NCBI RefSeq assembly: GCF_900169065.1
Contig: NZ_FXZB01000002.1
Span: 162,594-226,593, forward strand
Direction of reading: 5' to 3'
Origin: Brevibacterium aurantiacum
GTDB lineage: Bacteria > Actinomycetota > Actinomycetes > Actinomycetales > Brevibacteriaceae
Length of the DNA: 64,000 nucleotides
In this document: piece by piece, positions 27,153 through 34,667 of the stretch
Layout: every line of letters begins with the position of its first letter
Position numbering within the stretch: position 1 is the stretch's first letter
Notes under the pieces: generated by a model
What the model saw: the letters and a program-made list of their open reading frames with translations, nothing else
Database searches by the model: none
What the model was told of the DNA's origin: nothing
Made by a program: the position numbers and the translations under genes

Positions 27153-29034
27153 ACGCAGGAAGCGTGGATTGGGCCGTGGACTGGGTGCTTTGATCCCGGA
27201 TGCGGCGTCGAGCGATCGCCCAGTCGACGTGTTCTTCTCCGGCGGCGAGCCTGACGAGGGTAAGCAGGGCACAGAGGAACAGAAGGCAGCTCGGGCCGCT
27301 CGCACAGATCCCGCGGCCTCTATGCAGTCCTCTCGTCGCCGGAAGCCCAAAGCCGGAGCCACCACAACCTCGTCGACGGCCAAGACGGCTAAGAAGGAGA
27401 CTACATCTGCGAAGCCTGCTTCCGCGAAGAGCACCTCAACATCCAAATCTTCAACGGCGAAGACCACCCCAGCGAAGAGCACAGCTGCCAACAGTGCTGC
27501 GAAGGACACTCCGGCCAAGTCCGCCTCCACGACTTCGACGAACGCGAAGAAGTCCGCTTCCTCGGCTAAGGCTCCCACGGCAAAAGGCGCAACGGGTGCA
27601 GCTTCGAAGCGCACCACAACGGGGGCTAAGACATCTGCGAGTAAGACGTCCGGTACCAAGACCTCTGGAACACCTGCGAAGGCAGCGAACAACGGTTCGG
27701 CAGCCTCTACATCCAGCGAGAAGATGTCGTCTGGCGTGAAGAGTTCCAGTACGAAGGAAGCAGCTTCGGCGGCGTCGTCTCCGGAATTAGATAACGTGCG
27801 ATCGACATCTTCAGTCGAGACTTCACAGGCCCAGGAGTATGACACCAGCTATGAAGCCGCGGCACCGGTGTTTGAGACTGCGGAGCCCGATGTTGAGGCA
27901 AACTCCAGCGGTATGACGAACGAGACTGTCGATTCGGAGACGTCTCACCCGGATGACGAAGTTTCCGAGACTCACCCCGGGGTATACCGGTCGGGTCACG
28001 AAAGATTCGATGAGGCGCGTGAAGAAAGCAGCGGCTTCAGTACTCAAACTACAGATGAAGTAGATGCGACGTCGTCCACGCTTCAATCCGTTGACAACTC
28101 AGCTGTGAACGACTCGGCTACGGATGTCTCGGGCGCCGCGGATCATGATAGCCAGGATAGTGAACAAGTAGTCACAGAGAGCTCCAGTGACTCCGGTATC
28201 GAGACCCCTGGTGTAGATTCGATTCCCGATACAGAGTTCGGCGAGATCGACGTCGACCTGATTGATGCCAATCCTCGTCAGCCTCGTACATTCTTTGATG
28301 AAGACCAACTCAGCGAGCTTGTCCACAGCATTCGCGAGATTGGTGTGCTCCAGCCTGTGGTCGTTCGGCAGAAGCCCGGAGATTCAGAGCGCTTCGAACT
28401 CATTATGGGTGAGCGGCGTCTGCGGGCGACCAAGGATGCTGGCCTCTCCGCTATTCCAGCGATCATTCGGTATGTCGACGACACCGATCTGCTGCGAGAT
28501 GCGCTCCTCGAGAACTTGCATCGCGCAGAACTCAATCCATTGGAAGAGGCTGCTGCATACGGTCAGCTGCTCGAGGACTTCGGTTGTACACAGGAGGAGC
28601 TCTCCGAGAGAATCGGTCGTTCACGCCCTCAGATTTCCAACACACTGCGGCTGCTCCGCCTGCCACCTCTCGTTCAGCGACGGGTTGCGGCCGGAGTTAT
28701 TTCGGCGGGACATGCTCGTGCAATTCTCGGACTTCGGGAGCCAGAGCATATGGAAATTCTTGCTCAGCGCATCGTCGCAGAAGGACTCTCCGTCAGAGCT
28801 TCAGAAGAGGCAGTTGTCCTGTTAAACCGCGGTGATTCTATGAATGTTTCACGTGCAACGACGAAAGTGGCACCCCAGTTCATTGAAGTTGCCGAGAGGC
28901 TCGGGGATCGTCTGGACACAAAGGTCAACATCACCGTGGGTAAGAAGAAGGGGAAGTTGAGCGTCGAATTCGCGAACCAAGATGACCTTGACCGTATTCT
29001 TCTGCTGCTGGGTGTGGAGTCGCCGGCCGAATAG
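27145..29034 (+). CDS. parB: Chromosome-partitioning protein ParB with a very long basic/acidic linker
   Basis: The 629-residue protein begins [20 protein letters not shown], the usual ParA-contact peptide. The ParB/Srx CTP-binding domain starts only near residue 365 ([20 protein letters not shown]), with GERRLRA at 422-428 and [14 protein letters not shown] at 456-469. A helix-turn-helix ([20 protein letters not shown]) and a C-terminal dimer domain follow. Between lie about 345 low-complexity residues: 64-205 rich in Lys, Ala, Ser and Thr ([18 protein letters not shown] and similar), then 210-360 acidic. Usual ParB is about 300-360 residues long. The coding sequence itself contains a parS-like site. 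Confidence 0.95.
   Translation: MAERRKRGLGRGLGALIPDAASSDRPVDVFFSGGEPDEGKQGTEEQKAARAARTDPAASMQSSRRRKPKAGATTTSSTAKTAKKETTSAKPASAKSTSTSKSSTAKTTPAKSTAANSAAKDTPAKSASTTSTNAKKSASSAKAPTAKGATGAASKRTTTGAKTSASKTSGTKTSGTPAKAANNGSAASTSSEKMSSGVKSSSTKEAASAASSPELDNVRSTSSVETSQAQEYDTSYEAAAPVFETAEPDVEANSSGMTNETVDSETSHPDDEVSETHPGVYRSGHERFDEAREESSGFSTQTTDEVDATSSTLQSVDNSAVNDSATDVSGAADHDSQDSEQVVTESSSDSGIETPGVDSIPDTEFGEIDVDLIDANPRQPRTFFDEDQLSELVHSIREIGVLQPVVVRQKPGDSERFELIMGERRLRATKDAGLSAIPAIIRYVDDTDLLRDALLENLHRAELNPLEEAAAYGQLLEDFGCTQEELSERIGRSRPQISNTLRLLRLPPLVQRRVAAGVISAGHARAILGLREPEHMEILAQRIVAEGLSVRASEEAVVLLNRGDSMNVSRATTKVAPQFIEVAERLGDRLDTKVNITVGKKKGKLSVEFANQDDLDRILLLLGVESPAE
28846..28859 (+). promoter_or_regulatory. 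parS-like site 1, inside parB
   Basis: GTTTCACGTGCAAC, one mismatch to the palindromic parS core, read in parB as codons around residues 567-571 (NVSRATTK), between the DNA-binding and dimer domains. Confidence 0.65.
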
Positions 29035-29058
29035 TTCTTCCCCAATTGGTTGAAGATG

Positions 29059-29088
29059 GGCGGGTGAGAAGGATTCTTCTCACCCGCC
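29059..29088 (+). terminator. parAB terminator
   Basis: A 13-bp perfect stem (29059-29071 with 29076-29088), loop GATT, followed by TTCTTTG, 25 bases past the parB stop. Confidence 0.9.
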
Positions 29089-29429
29089 TTCTTTGTATTC
29101 ATTTCGGTCTATGAGTCGTGCGACTCAGCTCGCTTGTATGAGCGAATGCGCGCGAATGACGGTAATGAACTGAAGGCCCCGGATATGGAGTGCCAGATTA
29201 GGGACCACTCGATCTTTCGAGCCCAAACAACAGTCTATTATCGCGCTATTCGTTCTTAGCCTCCCCTCTTTATCGTTCCTGTGGCCGTCGTCCGATGGAT
29301 CCCGAGAGTTGGGGAATGCGGCAGGTCCATCGGTTACAACCGCAGCATGGTCGGCGTCGCATTTCAACGTTCGGTAGGTCGCTCTTGCCATTGTGGTTAT
29401 GGGTCAGTCCGAATTCCCATCGACAGGCC

Positions 29430-29443
29430 GTTTCACGTGAAAC
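29430..29443. promoter_or_regulatory. parS site 2 (perfect)
   Basis: GTTTCACGTGAAAC, a full palindromic match to the parS core; first intergenic site after parB. Confidence 0.93.
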
Positions 29444-29641
29444 AGCAAAGACGTGGCGATGCCTAGCGTCGGCGCGACTAGAGCAATCCAACGCCGTTTG
29501 GCGAGTGGGCGTCGAAAAGCACTGTGCGAGCGACTCCAGTTCTAAAGAATGGTCTAGTGGATCCATATCTCTGACGATTGTTGATACGTGATTGTCGAAA
29601 TGCTGTCAGCCGAGAGCGTTAAAACCGGGCTCGCTATAGAT

Positions 29642-29655
29642 GTTTCACGTGAAGC
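29642..29655 (+). promoter_or_regulatory. parS site 3 (one mismatch)
   Basis: GTTTCACGTGAAGC; A to G at position 13 of the core. Confidence 0.85.
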
Positions 29656-29905
29656 GCTGTTCTTCTGTTTTGTTGAGTGCAATCATTTGGCACAGACATG
29701 CGGTAGGGAAGCACACGTGGTCTATCTGGTCTTTCGGTAGTGTGACTAGGTATGGGTTAACCCTGCGAATGGACCAATCGAGAACATTCAGCTGCATATA
29801 TTGGTACTAGGCGGAGGCCTAACTCCAACTGAATCAGCGTATACGTGTGAGAGTCTCTAATGATTCGGAGGCCAGCTTTAGGCCGGTCTTCCTAATGGTG
29901 TAAAC

Positions 29906-29919
29906 GTTTCACGTGGAAC
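29906..29919 (+). promoter_or_regulatory. parS site 4 (one mismatch)
   Basis: GTTTCACGTGGAAC; A to G at position 11, a variant that recurs in sites 5 and 6. Confidence 0.87.
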
Positions 29920-30209
29920 ATCAATTTCCAGTGGAATTGTCACGTTCGCATGATGCTCCTGTGTCTATTTGCGGCCGGTGCCTCATCTGAAGAAAAGGGA
30001 TCACCAACTTCGCCCTAGTTGTCTACCAGGGTCATTCTCTTTTCTCAGCGCAGAACGAGATTCGGCGCAGCAGCACTGCTTGAGAAATCCGCACTGCCTG
30101 GTCCAATGCATATTGTTACTGAGGATCTGCATTACGCGTTCCTTCGGGATTACGATCCCTACTACCGATTCGAGTGAAGGACATGGGCCCGGAGCCCGAT
30201 GTATGCGTT

Positions 30210-30223
30210 GTTTCACGTGGAAC
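30210..30223 (+). promoter_or_regulatory. parS site 5 (one mismatch)
   Basis: GTTTCACGTGGAAC, same variant and same orientation as sites 4 and 6. Confidence 0.87.
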
Positions 30224-30365
30224 ACATGGCTGTTCTTGCCCGTAGCCACCGGTGCAGAATCGCCCTAGATCGTCTCGGAAGTCGTCGAAAGCGATTGTTT
30301 GATTGCTATGAAGCTACGATTGTCCGCGGCGCGTTGACTGACAGTTCATGTACTTGGGGCGTTAT

Positions 30366-30379
30366 GTTTCACGTGGAAC
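30366..30379 (+). promoter_or_regulatory. parS site 6 (one mismatch)
   Basis: GTTTCACGTGGAAC, same variant and same orientation as sites 4 and 5. Confidence 0.87.
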
Positions 30380-30551
30380 AAGCCGATTCGAGTAAGCCGG
30401 CCTCTACGTATTCTCCACTCAAACTTGAGTTTGTTGTCTTAGAGGCTGACTGCAACATGGTCAGAATGTTCGCACAGTCACCGCGTGCGACATGCGGACT
30501 TTCGATATTCGTGACTGGATACCACTTAGAGCTGGTCCATTCAATACTTAC

Positions 30552-30565
30552 GTTTCACGTGAAAC
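30552..30565. promoter_or_regulatory. parS site 7 (perfect)
   Basis: GTTTCACGTGAAAC, full match to the palindromic core. Confidence 0.93.
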
Positions 30566-30783
30566 GCTGTTATACATGTGGCTCCTCGGCCTTTTACAGG
30601 AACCCTTCTTCGCGAGTTGGAACGATTTCGTATGCACTGTGCTCGTACCGCCGGTGGCTTGCCGGCATCGGCAATCGGTGACGCCCACCGCGAGACCGAT
30701 TTCAATGCTAGTAGCGGGGACTCGTGTCTATTCGTGGAGGTATATGGGTGCCATTTGAGGCATTGTCATTTACATTCGAGATT

Positions 30784-30797
30784 GTTTCACGTGAAAC
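30784..30797. promoter_or_regulatory. parS site 8 (perfect)
   Basis: GTTTCACGTGAAAC with T and A flanks, matching the 16-bp Bacillus-type consensus in full. Confidence 0.94.
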
Positions 30798-31001
30798 ATT
30801 GCCCACTCATCGTTTTGGCACTGGTGCGGCTAGAAGCGGAAGCAGGAGGCCGTCGTTTGATCGCCACTACCCCTTTTCCGTTTTGGGAACGCCCGTGAAT
30901 GGGGGGTGCTGAAGGCAACTGCCTGGGGCCGCGGTACTATCGCAGTTTCGTTTTTCCGGGAACGCTGTATTCTCGGCCGTTGTAACGAAGGTACGCGTCG
31001 C

Positions 31002-31015
31002 GTTTCACGTGAAAC
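31002..31015. promoter_or_regulatory. parS site 9 (perfect)
   Basis: GTTTCACGTGAAAC, full match; flanks C and G extend the palindrome by one base pair. Confidence 0.93.
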
Positions 31016-31264
31016 GATTACCAACCAGGCGTATCGCTCTTACCATGTTGGGCAGATAGGCGATTTGGTGTTCAAGTAGTTAATACGTGTCCGGTGTGAT
31101 TGAGCTACCGAAGACTGTGCCCCTATGGCATCTGCGTAGCGATATCCTTTTTGTGACTGCGGGGTGGCTCTGTGGGATTCATAGCCATCGTGTAAACCCG
31201 CGAACTGGTAACTCTTGGGCGCCGTCGAATCGCCCGGGTTTGGCCATCTTCCTACCAGGCACAC

Positions 31265-31278
31265 GTTTCACGTGAAAC
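31265..31278. promoter_or_regulatory. parS site 10 (perfect)
   Basis: GTTTCACGTGAAAC, full match; the next site is 486 bases away. Confidence 0.93.
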
Positions 31279-31741
31279 TATGCGATCGAGTTTCGGTTAG
31301 GTGTGAGTGAATCAGCGGCTATGAAGTATTGACTTCTGTTGGTGTTCGTCTCAAGACCGGTATGTCCACAGTGATGTCGTATAGCATATCGATCTGCAGC
31401 GCATGCCGTGTGGCAGTGTGATTTGACGGGTTCGGACGAGTGCAGCCGCGCTGTGCGATTCCTAGCGTGTCTTATCGATCCGTGAGTAGGTGATGATTTC
31501 TACCTACTGACTAGCAACTGGCTGATTCGACGTCGTGTACGACCTGTCAGCACACCTCTTATCTAGAGTGCAGTGTGGTCACAGATCGTAGTTTGACGTG
31601 CGTAATGCGCTCTACTGTGCGGTCTACCCGCTAGAGGTCTACTTGGTGTGCGGAACAGGTTAATCACTCAATGTTGCAATCGCGTCCGCTTAGTACCTGT
31701 ATGCAGGGGCGTATCTACAAACTGAACTGGAATCTACAGTT

Positions 31742-31773
31742 CACTGTCGTGTTTCACGTGAAACACGACAGTG
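31742..31773. promoter_or_regulatory. parS site 11 inside a 32-bp perfect palindrome
   Basis: The core GTTTCACGTGAAAC (31751-31764) is flanked by CACTGTCGT and its exact complement ACGACAGTG, giving a 32-bp palindrome with no spacer. It lies 9 bases past the stop of cwlM, so as RNA it could also act as the 3' hairpin of that transcript, though no T tract follows. No other site in the array has extended symmetry. Confidence 0.9.
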
Positions 31774-31781
31774 GGTGGGTT

Positions 31782-32924
31782 TCAGCTGTACGCCTTGATC
31801 TCCGCGAGGCTCAAGGTGCCCGTCCCAGGGTCAGAGTCCTCTCGCACGTAGAGTCTCTGCAGCCCGGCCGCGATGCCGTCTGCGATCGCGTCTCGCACGT
31901 TGGGGTCCTCAAGATTCTCGAGATCCTGCATATTGGTGAGGTAACCAGAGACCACATGTACCTTCGGCGTTCGCAGCCTTGTCAAGGAAGACCACGTGCG
32001 GGCGTGGGTTCTGCAGTCCTTCATCCCGGTTCGTGCAGTGAGCTCGCTCTGTATAAGTTCTGCCAGGCGTGCACCGGTTGGAGAGTTGATATCGGAATGG
32101 GTCTCGTGCCCGAAGAAGAAGGTCGCGATTCCGTTTGCGTCTTTTGATTTGTTGACGTCAGCAGTAACAGTTACGACAGCAGATGCGCCAAGTTGGTCAG
32201 CTGTGTTGACTTCGACGGCGTCTCCGTCGAGAACAATGGCGCCAGCTCCCACCGCTTCAAGACGTCCAGCAAGGCGGGTTGCTATATCAGTAGTAATGCG
32301 ACGCTCGGTCTCCGCTTGTTCTGACGTCATCGGAAGAGTCACGAAATCTACAACTGTAGTTGCAGCTTCGATGACGAAGGTTCGTCCCGCAAGGGAAGTT
32401 CCGGATGCTGCCACGCGAGCTCGTTCCTCGAGCGCGAAGAGATTGCCGGTGTCTTGTTTGCGATCGATCGCATCGAGTCCACGTAAGGTCTGTGGACCTG
32501 CTATCCCATCAACCTTGGTCCCGAGACTCATCTGCAGCTCTTTGACAGCAGCGTCCGTGACTGCGGAGTATTCGGCATCCATGCGGCCTGCGTAGAACCC
32601 GAGTCCGGCAAGGGTCCGCTGGAGTCTCAGTACATCATCGCCGGTAAGGACTCTGACGGGGTCATAGCGGAGCACACGGTCGCCCAGCTGATATCTGGCG
32701 CGCTCGAGCTCTGTAAACGTCTCTTTGCCCATCACACCGTCGCAGAGGATTCCACGCACTTGCTGGAACTGCCTGACTCCAAGCTCAAATGCGCGATCGA
32801 ATTCGTCAGAATCGGTGTCACCGACATTGAGCCCCAAACGAGCCATCTGAGATTTGATGTTGGGCAACACCTCAGAGCTGGTCCCGCGTGAAAACTGCGG
32901 GTGCGGGTTGTGAGTCAATGCCAT
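31782..32924 (-). CDS. cwlM: CwlM-like protein: two peptidoglycan-binding domains plus degenerate amidase fold
   Basis: The 380-residue protein has two PG_binding_1 repeats (residues 20-80, FDRAFELGVRQFQQVRG; and 95-150, VLRLQRTLAGLGFYAG) and an Amidase_3-like domain from about 178. The synteny (parB, cwlM, trxA, trxB) matches mycobacterial CwlM, a cytoplasmic regulator that activates MurA when phosphorylated by PknB. The zinc-ligand motifs are gone: where active amidases have IDPGHGG this has IEAATTV, SLHxDAN is TVTADVN, and VELGYL is VVSGYL. So it is probably a pure regulator. No strong ribosome site is seen at the ATG. No signal peptide. Confidence 0.82.
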   Translation of the reverse strand: MALTHNPHPQFSRGTSSEVLPNIKSQMARLGLNVGDTDSDEFDRAFELGVRQFQQVRGILCDGVMGKETFTELERARYQLGDRVLRYDPVRVLTGDDVLRLQRTLAGLGFYAGRMDAEYSAVTDAAVKELQMSLGTKVDGIAGPQTLRGLDAIDRKQDTGNLFALEERARVAASGTSLAGRTFVIEAATTVVDFVTLPMTSEQAETERRITTDIATRLAGRLEAVGAGAIVLDGDAVEVNTADQLGASAVVTVTADVNKSKDANGIATFFFGHETHSDINSPTGARLAELIQSELTARTGMKDCRTHARTWSSLTRLRTPKVHVVSGYLTNMQDLENLEDPNVRDAIADGIAAGLQRLYVREDSDPGTGTLSLAEIKAYS

Positions 32925-32979
32925 GCCAATCTGCTGTGCGAAGTTCTGAACGTGTTCCTGTCTGCCATCTGGATAGACC

Positions 32980-33013
32980 TAAGGCGCCTGTTGATCGTAC
33001 AACAGGCGCCTTA
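32980..33013 (-). terminator. trxBA terminator
   Basis: A 14-bp perfect stem (32980-32993 with 33000-33013) with a 6-base loop starts 8 bases past the trxA stop on the reverse strand; no T tract follows. It separates trxA from cwlM. Confidence 0.75.
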
Positions 33014-33021
33014 GAACATGA

Positions 33022-33339
33022 TCAGATGAAGTCGGAGAGCTCATCCTCAAGCGCCGGCTTAGGCCGGGCACCGATGATGGTCTTGGCTACCTCACCATCC
33101 TTGAAGACGTAGAGGGCAGGAATCGAGGTGATTCCATACTTGCTCGCGGTCTCAAGGTTCTCGTCTGTGTTGACCTTGACCACGTTGAGCTTCTCTGTGT
33201 TCTCTTCAGCGATTTGATCAACGATGGGGCTGACCATACGGCAAGGGCCGCACCAGGGAGCCCAGAAATCCACCAGGACTGGCTTGTCGGACTTCAATAC
33301 GGTCTCTTCGAACGTGGCGTCAGTGACTTCTGTCGACAT
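33022..33339 (-). CDS. trxA: Thioredoxin
   Basis: The 105-residue product has the standard fold: VLVDFWAPWCGPCRMVSPI with the WCGPC redox motif, the cis-proline ITSIPALYVFKDGE, and a C-terminal helix. I start at ATG 33339 (MSTEVTDATFEE), preceded by GAAAGG; an in-frame upstream start adds six residues without a ribosome site. It reduces protein disulfides and is recycled by the thioredoxin reductase encoded just upstream. Confidence 0.96.
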   Translation of the reverse strand: MSTEVTDATFEETVLKSDKPVLVDFWAPWCGPCRMVSPIVDQIAEENTEKLNVVKVNTDENLETASKYGITSIPALYVFKDGEVAKTIIGARPKPALEDELSDFI

Positions 33340-33481
33340 GACCAACCTTTCTCTCAATGATGTTCAATAGCAGAAACAGCCGTTGCGTGGGATTCATTCC
33401 CCGAGGCGATGTTCCGGCTGAGAAGCTGCAGACGCAGTATGTGCCAACTCGCCCTCATCTACGCCCAGTGGAGTGGGTATA

Positions 33482-34477
33482 TCAGGAAGCGACTGGTGCC
33501 GCGGCCTCGGAGACCTCAGTGGTGACAGCCTCGGCCTGCTTTGCTACTGCTTCAAGATCGGCAAGGTAGTGCTCAGCGTCAAGCGCTGCCGAACAACCCG
33601 ATCCTGCAGCGGTGATCGCCTGCCTGTACACCGAGTCGATGACGTCGCCGGCAGCAAAGACACCTTCGATCGCGGTCTTGGAGGTTCGTCCTTCGACATT
33701 GAGATAGCCGTCGGGACGCAGCGAGAGCTGATCTCCGAAGAGGCTGGTGCGAGGGTCCGAGCCGATGGCCACAAACATGCCCGTGACGGGCAGTTCGGAA
33801 GTCTCGCCCGTGACGGTGTTGCGGACAGTGAGTCCAGTGAGCGAATCTTCGCCGTGGATCTCAGCCACTTCACTGTCGAGGAGGTACTCAAGCTTCTCAT
33901 CGGCTGCCGCTCGGTCCTGCATCGCCTGCGAAGCTCGAAGCTCCTGACGGCGGTGGATCAGCGTCACCTTGGATGCGAAACGGGTGAGGAACGTTGCCTC
34001 TTCGAGGGCGGAGTCGCCGCCGCCGATAACGGCGATGTGCTGGTCCCGGAAGAAGAAGCCGTCGCAGGTTGCGCACCAGCTGACACCGTGACCGGAAAGC
34101 TTCTTCTCATTCGGAAGGTTGAGCTCGCGGTACGCCGAGCCGGTTGCAAGAATGACGGCCTGCGCCGTGTACCGGGCACCGAGCGCCGTCTCGATCTGAT
34201 GAGCTCCGGGTTCAAGCTTGAGGCTCGCGACATCGTCGTAGATGACCTCGGCGCCGAACTTCTCAGCCTGCTCGCGCATGCTCTCCATGAGCTCCGGACC
34301 CTGCACACCAGCGGGGAATCCTGGGTAGTTCTCGACGTCGGTGGTGTTCATGAGTTCACCACCGGCTGTCACAGAACCCGCAATGACTACGGGCGAAAGA
34401 TTCGCACGAGCCGCGTAGACGGCCGCGGTGTATCCGGCCGGACCCGACCCGATGATCACCAATTGTGTATCAGTCAT
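33482..34477 (-). CDS. trxB: Thioredoxin reductase
   Basis: The 331-residue flavoprotein has the FAD-binding VIIGSGPAGYTAAVYAARA at the N-terminus, the redox WCATCDGFFF near residue 137, the NADPH-binding IAVIGGGDSALEEA, and the closing FAAGDVIDSVYRQAITAAGSG. ATG 34477 gives the family start MTDTQLVIIGSGPAGY; an upstream in-frame ATG is rejected. It passes electrons from NADPH to the thioredoxin encoded 142 bp downstream. Confidence 0.96.
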   Translation of the reverse strand: MTDTQLVIIGSGPAGYTAAVYAARANLSPVVIAGSVTAGGELMNTTDVENYPGFPAGVQGPELMESMREQAEKFGAEVIYDDVASLKLEPGAHQIETALGARYTAQAVILATGSAYRELNLPNEKKLSGHGVSWCATCDGFFFRDQHIAVIGGGDSALEEATFLTRFASKVTLIHRRQELRASQAMQDRAAADEKLEYLLDSEVAEIHGEDSLTGLTVRNTVTGETSELPVTGMFVAIGSDPRTSLFGDQLSLRPDGYLNVEGRTSKTAIEGVFAAGDVIDSVYRQAITAAGSGCSAALDAEHYLADLEAVAKQAEAVTTEVSEAAAPVAS

Positions 34478-34667
34478 GTGAAAATTCCCTGTTTCTGCTC
34501 GCTGTGTTCTCAGTGCCCCGCTCGACGGCGGCACGGAATGCCTATCGTACTTGTAACGGTACGGCGGTTGCGACTATTCCGCACCTGCTGATGAGGGCAG
34601 CGGGTGGCTTTCTGCGCCGCTGGCGTCTGATTTGCGAAGTTGAGGAACAGCCGTCTGTCTATGATTC

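Larger units (their letters stand above)
29089..31741. other. Gene-free centromere-like interval carrying the parS array
   Basis: About 2.65 kb without any frame that resembles a protein or has a good ribosome site and codon use. The base composition is clearly less G+C-rich than the flanking genes. The only recurring structure I can see is the parS core, listed site by site. Spacings from the first intergenic site are 212, 264, 304, 156, 186, 232, 218, 263 and 486 bases, without strict periodicity. The space between sites looks unconstrained. Presumably it is the main loading zone for ParB and thus the chromosome centromere. Confidence 0.85.

Noticed and set aside
26688..27845. 385-codon frame opposite parA and parB
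   Set aside because: Antisense to the repetitive linker part of parB; its Val/Ala/Phe-rich composition mirrors that linker.
29969..30758. Several open frames of 80-160 codons in the parS interval
   Set aside because: They lack ribosome sites, overlap each other on both strands, and their only shared motif (FHVKH or FHVEH) is the parS core read as codons. They are chance frames.
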